From the NCBI GenBank assembly GCA_001632435.1, contig KV424122.1:1-43896 (forward strand): DNA of 43,896 nucleotides. Reading direction: 5' to 3'. Below are positions 1 to 10,696 of the stretch, piece by piece. The stretch's first letter is position 1. Each line of letters begins with the position of its first letter. Made by a program: the position numbers and the translations under genes. The notes under the pieces were generated by a model. That model did not search any database, had not been told where the DNA came from, and worked only from the letters and a program-made list of their open reading frames with translations. The DNA comes from Calocera cornea HHB12733. Taxonomy: Eukaryota; Basidiomycota; Dacrymycetes; Dacrymycetales; Dacrymycetaceae.

Positions 1-1362
1 AACAGTTTCTCAAGTGCTCTAATGGATGGCTGGCATCTTTCAAGCTGCAACATGGACTGAAACAGCACACTTTTCATGGTGAAGCTGGTGCAGTCAAAGA
101 AACCAACATTGAACAAGCCCGCACACATCTCAAGGCAATCACAGATGGTTATCACCCCTGCGATATCTTCAATATGGATGAAACTGGCCTCTTTGGCAGA
201 ATGCCTCCAGGCCGTGGCCTTGCTACCCATTGCATGTCCGGCCTCAAGAGTGAGAAGACCCGATTGTCCTATGCCTTTACTGTGAATGCACTTGGCACAG
301 AGCGTCTCCCTCCACTTATTATTGGCAAGTCTGCAAGACCAATCTGCTTTGGGCAGAAATCACCACGGATTGGACCATATTTCTATGATTATTGGTGGAA
401 TAAAAGGCATGGATGACCAGAGAGATCTTTGACCAGTGCACCACAGTCTGTTCTCTGTTCTCTTTCATGTACTTACACTACCACAGATATCTCACTGCAT
501 TGCAAGACTATCTTGTCCATGATCAAAAGAGCCTTCTGCTGGTCGACAACTGCCCATCCCATTGCACCTTTGACCCCAACAAATTCCCTCAGATATGTGT
601 GGAATTCCTTGACCCCAACATGACATGCCGTATCCAACCATTGGATCAAGGCATTATATGGTGCTTCAGAGCTCATTATTGCCACTTATTCTATGAGCGC
701 GCACTTGCACGTGACATTGCCGGGCAGATGGATCTGTAGAAGATCAACCAGAAGGAGATCATGGGGCTTGCCAACAAAGCATGGAAGACTGTGGGTGATA
801 CAACAGTTGCAAATTGCTAGCATCATTCTAGCATTCTCTCACTCCAAAATGCAGATGGCTCTGGGCTTCAAGCAACCACCAATGTCACACCATTACCGGC
901 TCCACAGGCTGAAGACCCAGGCCTGTTACGTGCTGCAGGAGCACTTGAAGCAATTCTGAAAGCACTGCAAGAGGCAGGAACTGTGCAAGAGTCACAGCTT
1001 ATGGCAGTTGGCAAGTACTCAATGTCCAAGAAGAGCATGTCACCAAGCAGGAGTGGAGCAATGTGGAGATCATTGAGCAGGCACAGGAAGAGATTGCAGT
1101 GCAGAACTAGGAGGAAGTGATAGAGCTGGATGACGAAGATGAGGATGAAGAAGAGCCTGTGTTATCAGCAAACGCAGCAATCAAGATGCTACATGAGCTG
1201 AGCAACTTCTGCACATCACAGTCAGAGCCAGAGTTCCGGTCTGCATGCACACTCCTCCCAACCCTTATCTGCAAGCTTCAATACCAAGTCCAGGAAGGTC
1301 TTTTGCAGGCACAGATTACAGATTATCTTGGTCGGAGTCAAGTGGTTGCACATTGTAGCTAG
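1..1362 (+). mobile_element. Decayed pogo/Tigger-type DDE transposase (5' end outside window)
   Basis: Cut-and-paste transposase relic of the pogo/Tigger class (DDE_1 superfamily). The reading enters the window already open. The first catalytic Asp lies in NMDETG near base 174. The frame then breaks near 405-412, and the second Asp (LLLVDN) near 540 and third Asp (QPLDQGI) near 640 are in another frame; 32 residues separate them. In-frame stops follow at 737-739 and near 820. An acidic C-terminal piece (from about 1117) is in yet another frame up to 1362. No single reading frame spans the catalytic core, so the copy is inactive. The N-terminal helix-turn-helix DNA-binding part is off the left edge. 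I could not identify a terminal inverted repeat or a TA target duplication on the right side. Confidence 0.85.
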
Positions 1363-1699
1363 CAAGCTGGAAAAATATTCAGTTCCGATAGTCCTCTTTG
1401 TCTCTGTATCACCTGTCACAATACATAGGTTGACCAAAAACGGAAGGTGATACAAATGCACAGGTGCGATTGAATATGTTGCACCATTCGTCAGCCAGAA
1501 AAAGATGAAATTTCCAATCAACGAGAGAAAATATACAAGCAGTGCAGGAAATCCTCGCAGACGCGGTGTGTGATGTCAGTCTGATCACCAGTTGCCATCC
1601 CCGGCGCGACCCCCACTTTCCGCAAGGCCAGCCCGCAATTCGTCCACCGCCTTATCCACCATCGGCCTCTTCCTATAATAAAACGCCGCCCATCCCTTA

Positions 1700-3255
1700 T
1701 TATTTCTTTTCGAGTGCTTCCAATACATCAGCAACCGCTTTCAACGCGGTGCTTCCCAGACGGAAACTCACCCGCGTTCCGAAGAGCATCCAATCGACCC
1801 CGCGCGAGTGCCAGTACGGGTGCGAGCAGTGTACGAGGTACCGAGCGATCGCCCGCGCGTCCGCAAGGTTCGCCTGGTGCTCACCAGGGCGCGAGCCGGT
1901 GTAGCGCGACTGGTCTGTCTGGTAAGCTTCGGCCTTAATAAGGAAGGGAAAGACGTGCATGGTACGGACGCGTGGGAGCGGAGTAGTGGTATGAGGTGTG
2001 GCCGCCAGTGTAGCCCGAGTACCACGGTGGAGAGACACTTCGCGTTCGCGCCGGAGTGGGGCTGCAGATAGGTGACGGGATGTGGTGAGCTTCCCTTGAA
2101 GTGGCAGTATCCGTTGGAACTGCCACTTCGGCGTTCTGGGCTTCTGGGACGAGAGTCTGCGGCCCGGGACGGACGCTGCCACGTTGGCCCTCGTTAAGCT
2201 CCTCGTCTCCAGCTGACAACACTTCTCTTCCTGCAGCCCGCATCCTTGAGCGCGCCAATTCGCCCAGCTCCCGCTGCAGTTCCAAATCCAGAGGGTCTTG
2301 GTATGTATTCTCATCGATATCTTCCACATCGTCAGCACCATCCAGCTGGTCCATGTCGTCATCGTCCGTGTGCTCGGCTTCTTCGTCCTCACCGCGCGAG
2401 CGCATATCTTCGTCCTGCTGCAGCTCGTTGCTGTCTTCTTTCATTTCTGTGGTATCAGCGACTGACTCTGTGGGGGGCATCGAAGACTGATCTGGATCAA
2501 AGACACTCCGGCTGGATGGTGTCTCCTCCAGATCCTGTTCGTTATCGTCATTTCCCACTTGCTCATCTTCGTCTTGTGGAATGCGAGGCCTCTGGTAGTC
2601 ATGTATGGAGATCATTTCGTCATCAGAGTCCGACACAGCCCTACGCGTCTTCCACTTCATCTCGTAATCGTGAACCAGAGCATCCGTAGCTTCCATGTGC
2701 TCATCTGATTCATCAGTTTCTGCGCGCAGCTCGGGATCGGGCCTGTCGAGCAGGTCGCCTGGGCCGTCTGTATCGTGGCTTGGGTCCTCGGTCTCCTCCC
2801 GCTCATCCGTTGATACGTTTGTCTTCGCAGGTGTCGATGACTTCTCTGCACTCCTATCAGGCGGCCCGTCGTCAAGTTCGTCTTCTAGTTCAAGGGAGTC
2901 GGCATCCTGGCTCGCGTCGTCATCTTCAATATCCAACATTTCATCTTGATCGGGAAGCGTATCGAAGTCCGGCACGCCATTTACGTCCTCACCAGCTTCG
3001 GCAGCCTGATGTCTGCTCAGCTCAGCTGCAGGAATGATCAGAAACAGCCACACTGTACCATCGGAAACACCCACCTTCGTATGTCTGTTCAAGCTCAGTC
3101 AGGGCAGCCTCGAGTTTGACAAGATCGATGGCCAAGAGCAAATGCGGTTTGTCCCCCGATAGAGTCTTAAGCATCATCATATCATGATACTTCGCAAGGA
3201 TGCTGCGGACGACGTCGCTGCTTCCTTCGTATTCCTCTAATCGTGGTAGAGGCAT
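1700..3255 (-). CDS. Acidic low-complexity protein, function unknown
   Basis: Three-exon model: 3255-3075, 3025-1959 and 1909-1700, giving 485 aa. I do not recognise the family. A short N-terminal helical segment (about residues 1-60) is followed by a long Asp/Glu/Ser-rich, probably disordered middle (about 65-340). The C-terminus of about 70 residues has a normal, globular composition (SRYTG...ADARAIARYL...WMLFGTRVSF). Intron 1 (3074-3026, GTGGGT to CTGCAG, 49 nt) joins T-Y-E to A-E-L cleanly. The C-terminal block is in a different frame, and no GT donor of the right phase connects it. A 49-nt intron 1958-1910 starting GCACGT and ending CCAG does connect it in phase 0. That join is the weak point: a sequencing frameshift or a separate small gene starting at 1965 are alternatives. 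Composition suggests a nuclear regulatory protein, but that is only inference. Confidence 0.6.
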
Positions 3256-4294
3256 ATGCGCGGAGTCTAGGCGGGTGGTGCTGGGTAGGGGGAGAGACTG
3301 GAAAGAGGCAAGCGCATCGCTAACATCTTATATACCTGAGGGTCCTCAGCAAGGAAGCGGTCCGTATATGGGCAAGAGCCACGAGGCGTCCATCGGGCCG
3401 GGACATTTCGACGTACCAGGAAACTGCTAGTGGCTGAGCTTGAGTGGCGATAATTTCATTGGCTGATAAGCGCGCAGACGTTCATCGCGCCGCTGGCAGG
3501 ATTTGAAAATCGATCCATGCAGTGGCTGCGCACACGAGGCAAAATCGCACATATCGAAAGAAGGCGAGATCACGTGTCAACAGGTTTATTGAATAACCAG
3601 CATGTAACGGTTGTTCCGGAAGAGCTCCGGTTACTAATTCTGTTTCCGCTCGAGTGCGGGTTCCTGTAACGCTGGATGCAGCATTATCTGGATAAAGCTG
3701 CATTGTCCTGTGAGGCGGTCAGCTCGAAGAAATGGCAGCAATGGGAATGACTGGCCTTGCCTTAGCGACACCCAAAGCAGTCAAAGAGAGGGTCAGAATG
3801 CGAGTTTCAGTTACCTGGTCAGATCAGTCGCAGTAGACGGAGCCCCTCATTGGCTACGAGGCCGTGGGCGACCGATCCCAAGTTGTGGATGTCAACTCAC
3901 GGCCAAAACTTTACGACTTGCTTACGTAACTGGTCTGAGGGATGTCATCTTTAAAAAATCCATTTCAGGCAGTCAGATGGTTTAAACAAAGCCGTTGTGA
4001 AGTATCCAGAGCGATCAATACGAGTTTGTTGACCATAGCTTGTCGGTGTGTTGTAACGAGACAGGATGTTTCCCCAGCTTAGTGCTCGGCGTTCCACGGA
4101 TACCAGGAAAGCAGAGCGTGGACCGGGGATGCCACAATAAGTGTTGATCTACCACAATCGCAAGTGTAGAGACGACGGCCGCCAGGGCACCTTGTCTCTA
4201 GGCATTAAAGCGAGTGGATCCAGTGTATTCCGAAGTAAAACGTGAAACTCGGTGGGTCGAGCCGACAGCGTCCCACATGAAGACAGAAAGAATA
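3256..4294. other. Intergenic region without a supported gene
   Basis: About 1 kb between the start of the acidic-protein gene and the stop codon of GPI14, both on the minus strand. It should hold the promoter of the former and the 3' end of the latter. Open frames here are short and have no recognisable motifs. I see no repeat or RNA gene. Confidence 0.5.
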
Positions 4295-5762
4295 TCATTC
4301 GACCTTCGTTCTGGGCTCCTGAGAATCCCAATCGTACAGCGTAATGAGTCGCCCAAGAACAACAGCGTTGGAAACCACGAAGCCGAGGCCCGCGACCCAC
4401 AGACGAAGGTAGACGGCTTGCCCATTGAACTCGAGCTGAAACGCGATCGCAAGCCAGGCGGCCTGATCCCGATTGTCAGACGGACGAATCGTGCGGAGAT
4501 GATATACATGCCTGTGAACCTATCCAAAGGATCAGGAGCGCAACGCTTTCCGTCCGAGACACTCGCAAACGTGGTATGACCAACGGTAGGAACCAGAGAT
4601 ACCACATGAAGTACTGAGACTGGTGGTCAAACTATGTCGTAGATGTGTGTGTCAGATACACGTACCTGAGACGTGCAGACCTTGTTGAGCAGGACGAACG
4701 CGGCAGTCTGAGCTGCCCAAGCCCCGGCCACGTCCCGACTGCCGAATTTGGCGCCTAACCCGATAGTGAGCAGAAGCTGTGGCACGAAGCCCACTATTGA
4801 GGAGAGTCGCGAGATTGACGATCCATACGTCAAGTATGCAAGATAGAAGAATGGCGAGAAGTTGTGACGGTGATCTTGCCGCGTTACATGATACAGGTAC
4901 GTGTGATCAAGGAAGGGTCTACCCCAGCTGTGGAATGTGGTCAATACAAAACTAACGGGGTAGTGATCAACATTACATGGAGTACATGATTGCTCCCAGA
5001 GCGAAAAATGTCCCAGCGCTCGCCGCCGTGAACAAGCAGGTCTGACGCGAAATCCATCCCTTCCAGCCCTTGTCGCGGGCCAGCCAGGAGAGGGTCGCGA
5101 TTCCGTAGACAAACGGGTAGATCTTGAGATGAGTTGCGAGACCCAGCATTATGCCGCTGCCGATAAGATTACCGCGCTTCAGAAGGTAGAGTGACGACAT
5201 CACCGCGAGCCCAATGAGAGCCTCTGATGATCCTCGGGTTGAGATATTTAGTGGGAACGGATTGAGTGTCCACAGTAGCGTAACGTAGTTGACACTCGAT
5301 CCTACGGGCAATAGCCTCTGCAGCTGTAGACTGATGAGGACATCCGAAAGCGTAAATAACAGTTTGCCCCATGCGGGATGTAGGAGAACGTTGGGCGTAA
5401 GTAGCAGGGCGAGCAAAGGAGTATAACGAAATGTCGAGCGATAGTATGGGCTAAATATTCATCAGCCAAGGTCACCATGGGCATATATGAGGCACTCACT
5501 CGCCCAAAGCTAAGCCAAGTCGCTTTGCTAGCCATCCACCGGCATATCCGCTCTCCTCAGGCCTCACTACAAATCGAGCAGCGTCCGTAAAGACATGGTA
5601 ATCGATATCGGTGTATTTCAAGGGTGAATGGGCATCATGCCAGTCGCCATAGATGATCAAGGCTGCATGTAGAGATGCAGACAATAGTAATATTAGAGGG
5701 AAGGGGAGCTTGGCAAGGCGGTCGAGCATTGACCTGCTGGGAGGAAAAAAAGACAGCTTCAA
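4295..5762 (-). CDS. GPI14: GPI mannosyltransferase 1 (PIG-M/Gpi14)
   Basis: Adds the first alpha-1,4-mannose from dolichol-phosphate-mannose to the GPI precursor on the ER luminal side. Exons 5762-5500, 5450-4977, 4927-4666, 4613-4512 and 4462-4295 give 422 aa, the usual length. Landmarks: a hydrophobic helix at about residues 20-38; the luminal DID acid motif at 52-54 (YTDIDYHVFTDAA) expected of this family; FRYTPLLALLLTPN; HLKIYPFVYG; DHRHNFSPFFY; NKVCTSQYFMWYLWFLPLV; and several more membrane segments. Introns 1-3 are 49, 49 and 52 nt with GT donors. Intron 4 (4511-4463) is 49 nt and starts GCATGT after CAG. It is the only join that restores the conserved GSQAAWLAIAFQLEF. The protein carries an extra 17 residues inside the conserved S-PY motif just before FRYTPLL. 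Confidence 0.95.
4463..4511 (-). other. GC-AG intron in GPI14
   Basis: The donor reads CAG/GCATGT and the acceptor ATCAG. The upstream exon ends phase 0 after GSQ and the downstream exon starts AAWLAIAF, matching the family. The nearby GT dinucleotides put the downstream exon out of frame. Length is 49 nt, the commonest intron size in the window. Confidence 0.85.
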
Positions 5763-5905
5763 TTTGGGGAAGCTTGTCCGTCTGGCTTCGAATGCTTCCG
5801 GTCAGATTCCTTCCGCGCGCACGAAACGGCCGAGCTGTCATAACGGCATTCAGTTCGTCAACCCTTACACGTGCAGCTCATAGTAGAGTGGGACGTCCTG
5901 GTCCT

Positions 5906-7371
5906 ATGGAGTTCATCAGCCGCAAGCTCCCGTGGTCCAGGTGGGTATTCACCGTTTCCGACGGGTCATAGTATGAACAGCTTTCAACCGTGACAGCGGC
6001 CATTCTTTTGCACCAAAGAGCCCGATAGTCGAGCGTCCGCCTCGACTGTCCACGCTGCCTTATGATGTCCTCCTGGAGATTGCGGCGATCCTCTCTCAGT
6101 CACCCCCGGATCTACCCTATCAGCAGAGCATGCTGCGACAATCCCACAAGCTACTTGTATGCTATGAACCCCCTCCTTCTCTTTCTGCGTTCTCTGCTGT
6201 CTGCCGTGCTTGCCATACCGCTTCCGTACCCTACCTATGGCAGAATCTGCGACTTGGGAGTTTCGAACACGTCTTCGATGCGGCAGTGGACACTTCTCCG
6301 AGCGCTCAGTGGACAGAGGCAACACAACTGGACAGGGTTGAAGAGATCTGCAAATGTGCAGAGCATGTACAGAAGGCTTCCCTTGACATTCGTCGACGCG
6401 TCATGTACGTACTACCCTTGTCTTGCTCCACACAGATTTAACTCCTAGTAGACGTCTCAGATGGGTTGGACTCGACATCAGCTATGGATACGGACTGCTG
6501 AGATCCTTGCTGGCCCTCCGAGAACTTCGACTCGTCCCCTCTTACATGTCCCTTCGCCTCCTCCCCGAAAGCACGCCCCTCCCACAATCCCTCTCCTTCA
6601 GTACCTTGCGCTATCTCGCCCTTGACACATCCCAATCCTCGCTAGTCCTTCTTGCTCGATGTCCATCCCTCGAATGTCTCAAGCTCTTCTGCTATCCAGG
6701 GATGGTGTACGGATTCGGGTACACACAGTTTGAAGACATGTGTCGTGGGCTGAAAACCGGTGGCTCCAGCAAGACGCTACGCATTTTGGACTTCGCGGGA
6801 CACTCCTGGAGCTCCCGACTATATCGGCTGACTGCGAGGGCACTTACGGACGTGCCATTAGAGAAGCTCGAAGTTATCAACATGAACCACGCCCCGTTGC
6901 AGTTTGTACCCGAGGTGATTTCCTCCTACGTCATGTATATCGCGCGGAAGGCTGAGGCAATAGCATGACCAGATCCTGCTTGATACCGTCTATCACCTAC
7001 AAGACTCTATACCGACTCTTCGCGCAATTGGATTGCTACAAATCTTCGCGCGCAAGATACAGGAAGCATTGACTATCGAAGACCGGGCGCAGCGGGACAA
7101 CCGCCGTCTCCCCCTCCAGAGCGCATTCGTCGAGCAAATCATGCTCAGGCGACCGACACTAGATTACTTCTCTTACGCAGTAGGCCAAGAGAGCACTGTT
7201 CGTATGCTGTGGGCCTCCGACAGAACACCCGGTTTATCTCGAGGTATTGTCGGTCCTGTGGACTCGGTGAAACTGCTGGAGAAGACATCCCTTTCCGGAC
7301 CACGTTTTGAAGGAGCGCATCCCGGATTTCCGTTGTCTGTGGACTCTGCTTGGTCAGAGTTTGCAGATTAG
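5906..7371 (+). CDS. F-box protein
   Basis: Predicted substrate adaptor of an SCF ubiquitin ligase, a large family in agaricomycetes. Exons 5906-5940, 5997-6404, 6461-6914 and 6973-7371 give 431 aa. The F-box runs from about residue 33 to 85: LPYDVLLEIAAIL, then SAFSAVCRACHTASVPYLWQ. The rest is a leucine-rich region with loose LRR-like spacing (LLALRELRLV, LRYLALDTS, SLECLKLF, TLRILDF). Introns are 56-58 nt. The last donor, GTGATT, is weak, but it is the one that keeps phase 0 and joins LQFVPE to ILLDTVYHLQ. The target is unknown. The start ATG lies in a 35-nt first exon; no better upstream start was seen. Confidence 0.85.
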
Positions 7372-7529
7372 TCTTGCATCGATCCCGCGAAAGCTTGCAT
7401 ATACAAAGCGACAGATTGTGTACGATATCTGCCTCGTTGCCTTATTCCCCATTGCTCTGATACCTTGTATAGAGCCCTGACACCTGACGTGCAAACTGAA
7501 TAGCCTTGGTCCGCAGGACGGATGTTCAC

Positions 7530-7601
7530 GCGTTGTTAGTACAGTGGTTAGTATTCCCGCCTTCCAAGCTGGAGATCTGGGTTCGATTCCCAGGCAACGC
7601 A
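7530..7601 (+). tRNA. tRNA-Gly (anticodon UCC)
   Basis: 72 nt without intron. The acceptor stem GCGTTGT pairs with GCAACGC (one G-T pair) and is followed by discriminator A at 7601. The anticodon loop is CTTCCAA with anticodon TCC at 7563-7565. The T arm and B box carry GGTTCGATTCC. An A-box-like sequence TAGTACAGTGG lies at the D arm. Confidence 0.96.
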
Positions 7602-7609
7602 GAACCGTG

Positions 7610-7614
7610 TTTTT
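7610..7614 (+). terminator. RNA polymerase III terminator of tRNA-Gly
   Basis: A run of five T starts nine bases after the mature 3' end of the tRNA, the usual Pol III stop. Confidence 0.8.
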
Positions 7615-7908
7615 GTCTTGAAACCCCGGACAATTTTTACCAATCTGTTTCTGCTTCCGCTCACTGTTCGTAAAGGTCCCTTAAGCTCACACAGGGCGGC
7701 AATGTTCGCATTCATCATGAAATGGTAGAACGGCTGGCGGATAGTTGTTTATTATAACTCATGCGTGCGCCGTACAATGATATAGCGATACCAGTCCTAA
7801 TCGTGCCCTTGCGCTCGGCGGTCCCTCATCCCTCCATGAAATACATTCTGTACAAGGCGGAATTCCATGTAGACAGGCTCCTAATAGGGAAATGTCCCAT
7901 TACGTTCG

Positions 7909-9081
7909 TCACTGGAACTGCTGGGTTTTCTCCATGTCCAGAAGTTCCTCCTCGGACAGCAGCAGCTCCGGCGGTACCTGAACCCAGTCATAGTGTCAGC
8001 CGTAACCTGACGCGCCTCTCGAGCCTCAAAAAGCTCACCTCAAAATCGACGTGATCCGGTCTGAACTGGTCCTCTTCCGGTTCCTTGATCGTCCAATCGC
8101 GGTCCGCGACATCTGGCAAGGCTGCGCCAGCGACAGCCAAGCGGTCTGCCATCTCGTTTCCTTCGATGCCCATATGACCTCGGACGTGTTGCAGCTTGAG
8201 ATGGCCTGGTCGGCCATCCATGAGCGAGGACAGGTATAGGAGGAGCTCCTTATTCTTCACAGGTCCACTGCCTGTGCGAAAGCCGTTCATTCTCCATTTG
8301 GGCAGCCAGTCACGCATACCTGAGAGGTGTCAACATGAGCTCAGCATGTGCGCTACCAAGAAACGCACATTGGATAGAGTAACTCGAGTCAGTCTTGATG
8401 ATAAGTGGTGTGCTGGGGTCGGGATCGGTTTCAAGTGCCCGCACAATACCCTGAGACGGTATAAGTCATGTGTATGCACCTGAACACAAGCGTCGGACAC
8501 ACAATAAGTTCGGCACGATTGTTGGTCTGTGCCCCACCGAGCCGTTCGGCAACGTTCCTGCTTCCATTATCAGTACTCGTCCAATAGAGCGTAAACGGTG
8601 TGCGCACTTCATTCCTGGGCCCCAGTATACACCCACGCCTCCCTTTGCGCCCTGCTTGCCATTGCCGGAGCATGCCCCATCGGTGTAGACCACTCGCCAA
8701 GTCTTGCCATCTTCTACTTCCGTCAACCCCTTTATTTCTTCATCCTTCGGAGGTGCGATCACGGATGCAATGAAGTTGGTGGCAGTCGTCTTGCTTTGTG
8801 CAGGTATGGGCCGCGCATACGGCTGGGACGGACCGGCGCTATTGGGTACCGACGGAGTGGGCTGCCCGTTTACGAAGGCTTCGGCTTCCTCTCGCGTTCT
8901 GAAGCCCTGGTGCACCGCTCCGGAGTAGCCGTTCACCTGGGCAAGGGTGTCGTCCCTAGAGATAGGTGAGTATGAGAAGTAGAACGAATCAGTTATGGGC
9001 GCACCAACTCGTGTACACTCCAGGCACCCGGCCGCGACGCACGGCGTAGAACTGCGGCTTCTTCGTCTTCACCTTCGGCAT
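7909..9081 (-). CDS. Ribonuclease H1 with N-terminal hybrid-binding domain (copy A)
   Basis: Cuts the RNA strand of RNA-DNA hybrids in the nucleus or mitochondria. Exons 9081-9005, 8955-8608, 8557-8503, 8450-8369, 8319-8039 and 7977-7909 give 303 aa. The hybrid-binding domain (about 10-54) has FYAVRRGRVPGVYTSW and GFRTREEAEAFV. The catalytic domain has D118 (VYTDGAC), E158 (NNRAELI), D181 (IKTDSSY), H236 and D246 (GHMGIEGNEMADRLA), so all key residues are present. The introns are 49, 50, 52, 49 and 61 nt. The start is fixed by MPKVKTKK directly before the binding domain. Only 342 bp separate it from a divergent paralogue that shares exon lengths (55 and 82 nt) and the QTNN-AELI block. Confidence 0.95.
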
Positions 9082-9423
9082 GGTCTGGGATGATGCAAGA
9101 ACCTCACGCCAGACCGCAAGGCTGCGTGCTACGGCGGCAGCGGCCAGACGCGCCACGGTGCCTTTGTTAACGAGTAAATGGGAGAATGAGTATAGACATA
9201 GACAGCCCTCGCGTCGGCAGGCTGAGCTGGAACGGGGGACCCTTGAAAGGAGAAGTGACTGGACCCTACTACACTGCCATAAGTACTATAATAGTAACAC
9301 CGCCGGGGCTTCTGATGTTCTTGCATCTTCACCATCACGTGTGCTTTATTTGCGTCTGATGGTTAGGGACGCCATCTTCTTCGTGATGGAGCGCGTCTCT
9401 TCCGCGCGATTACCCTCAGTGCC
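9082..9423. promoter_or_regulatory. Shared divergent promoter of two RNase H1 genes
   Basis: 342 bp between the two start codons. It contains an AT-rich stretch, AGTACTATAATAGT, near 9280-9296 that could serve as a TATA-like element. A perfect CACGTG E-box lies at 9336-9341. Whether either is used is not known. Confidence 0.5.
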
Positions 9424-10696
9424 ATGCAAAGCAATTGCAGTCGCGGCTGTTCTGCAAGACTTTATGCTGTCAGAGCAGGGAAAGCGCCATTGGGTGTGTA
9501 CCGATATGAGTATGTTTTCTTTTCCAGCTCTCGAGATGGCCCCAATGGAGATGAAAATTTGTCCTCAAGACAGGATGCTCGCATACAGGCCGAAAGACAT
9601 CGTGGATCGGAGGTACGCGAGTTTGGGTCGTGTAAAGAGGCGAGCGCGTGGATGCGGCTGCAAGCAACGAGTCTGCCACCGCGCAAGCAGAGCCCGAGAA
9701 CCAAGAGACCGAAGAAGCCAAAGCGTTCTTCCAAGTCTAGTATCGCACCTGATCCGACAAATACTCGTCCCCCCATTAACCGCTCATCAAACATTGTGCT
9801 GGGCCGACCAATACCATTGATACAGAGAGGACTTGCTGAATCGAGCCTACGGTTGGAGCCTCCTCCAGCGAAGGTCAGGCTACCTGTAGCGTCCAAAGAT
9901 GTTTGGATAGATGTCTACACGGACGGTGCATGTATCAAGAACGGAAAATATGGTGCGAAGGCCGGCCTTGGAGTCTATTGGGGTGATGGACTAATGTCGG
10001 TAACCTCCTTGAAGCATAATCTGGTTGCTGAGTCTCGACCAGGAACATCTCAGAACGAGTACCTGGGGCACAAACCAATAATGGAGCCGAACTCATTGTA
10101 AGCTGCGCTGTCTGCAGGATTCCCATGGTTTCTCCGTTCATCAGATACCAGGCTATCATTCGCGCGTTGGAGGAGGATCCTGCTCCGCACTCGCAACTGT
10201 GCGTGCGAACAGATTCCAAATATGCCATTAGATGTGAGGATGTGGAACACATCTGTTTCATCGTGTTAATGATTCTTTAGGTGTTACTGAGTGGTTCCCG
10301 CACTGGATGCGAACTAATTTCCGGACCTCAGGCGGTGGGCGAGTGCAGAACGTCGAACTCATCCAGTGGATCATTGCGCTCAAGCATGATCGGCCTGGCC
10401 CTATGAAGCTGGAGTACGTCAAGGCGCATCGGGGTATCAAGGGAAACGAAATGGCCGACCAACTTGCCAAAGCTGGTCGAGATCTTCCGTGGATCAAGGA
10501 TCGCGATTGGACTATTAGGGGACATGATGAATCGGTCCAGCTGCCTGAGACCAAGCTGGCGTCGAGCGTGCAGCTCAGAGAAAACATATCAGCCGCGAGT
10601 GAGCCAGCCTGTCTCGATACGGACATGTTCGACGACGTATACCTGTTGTCCGCGGAAGAACTGTTCTATATGGAGGCCGAGCAGACTTTTGACTAA
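9424..10696 (+). CDS. Ribonuclease H1 with diverged hybrid-binding domain (copy B)
   Basis: Paralogue of the divergent neighbour. Exons 9424-9509, 9570-9995, 10043-10097, 10152-10233 and 10281-10696 give 354 aa. The catalytic residues D147 (VYTDGAC), E187 (NNGAELI), D210 (RTDSKYA) and the Asp of GNEMADQLA are kept. The N-terminal domain (about 12-58) is recognisable: LYAVRAGKAPLGVYRYE, then VREFGSCKEASAWM. The Trp that normally follows VY-R/T is replaced by Tyr-Glu, so hybrid binding may be changed. A basic linker (RTKRPKKPKRSSK) is longer than in copy A. Exons of 55 and 82 nt match copy A exactly, while the last intron of copy A is absent here. The start at 9424 is the first ATG in frame; a mitochondrial leader is not obvious. 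Confidence 0.9.

Noticed and set aside
1700..1965. Separate small gene starting at the ATG at 1965
   Set aside because: Possible, but a 49-nt phase-0 intron links it to the upstream exon. Kept as the C-terminus with reduced confidence.
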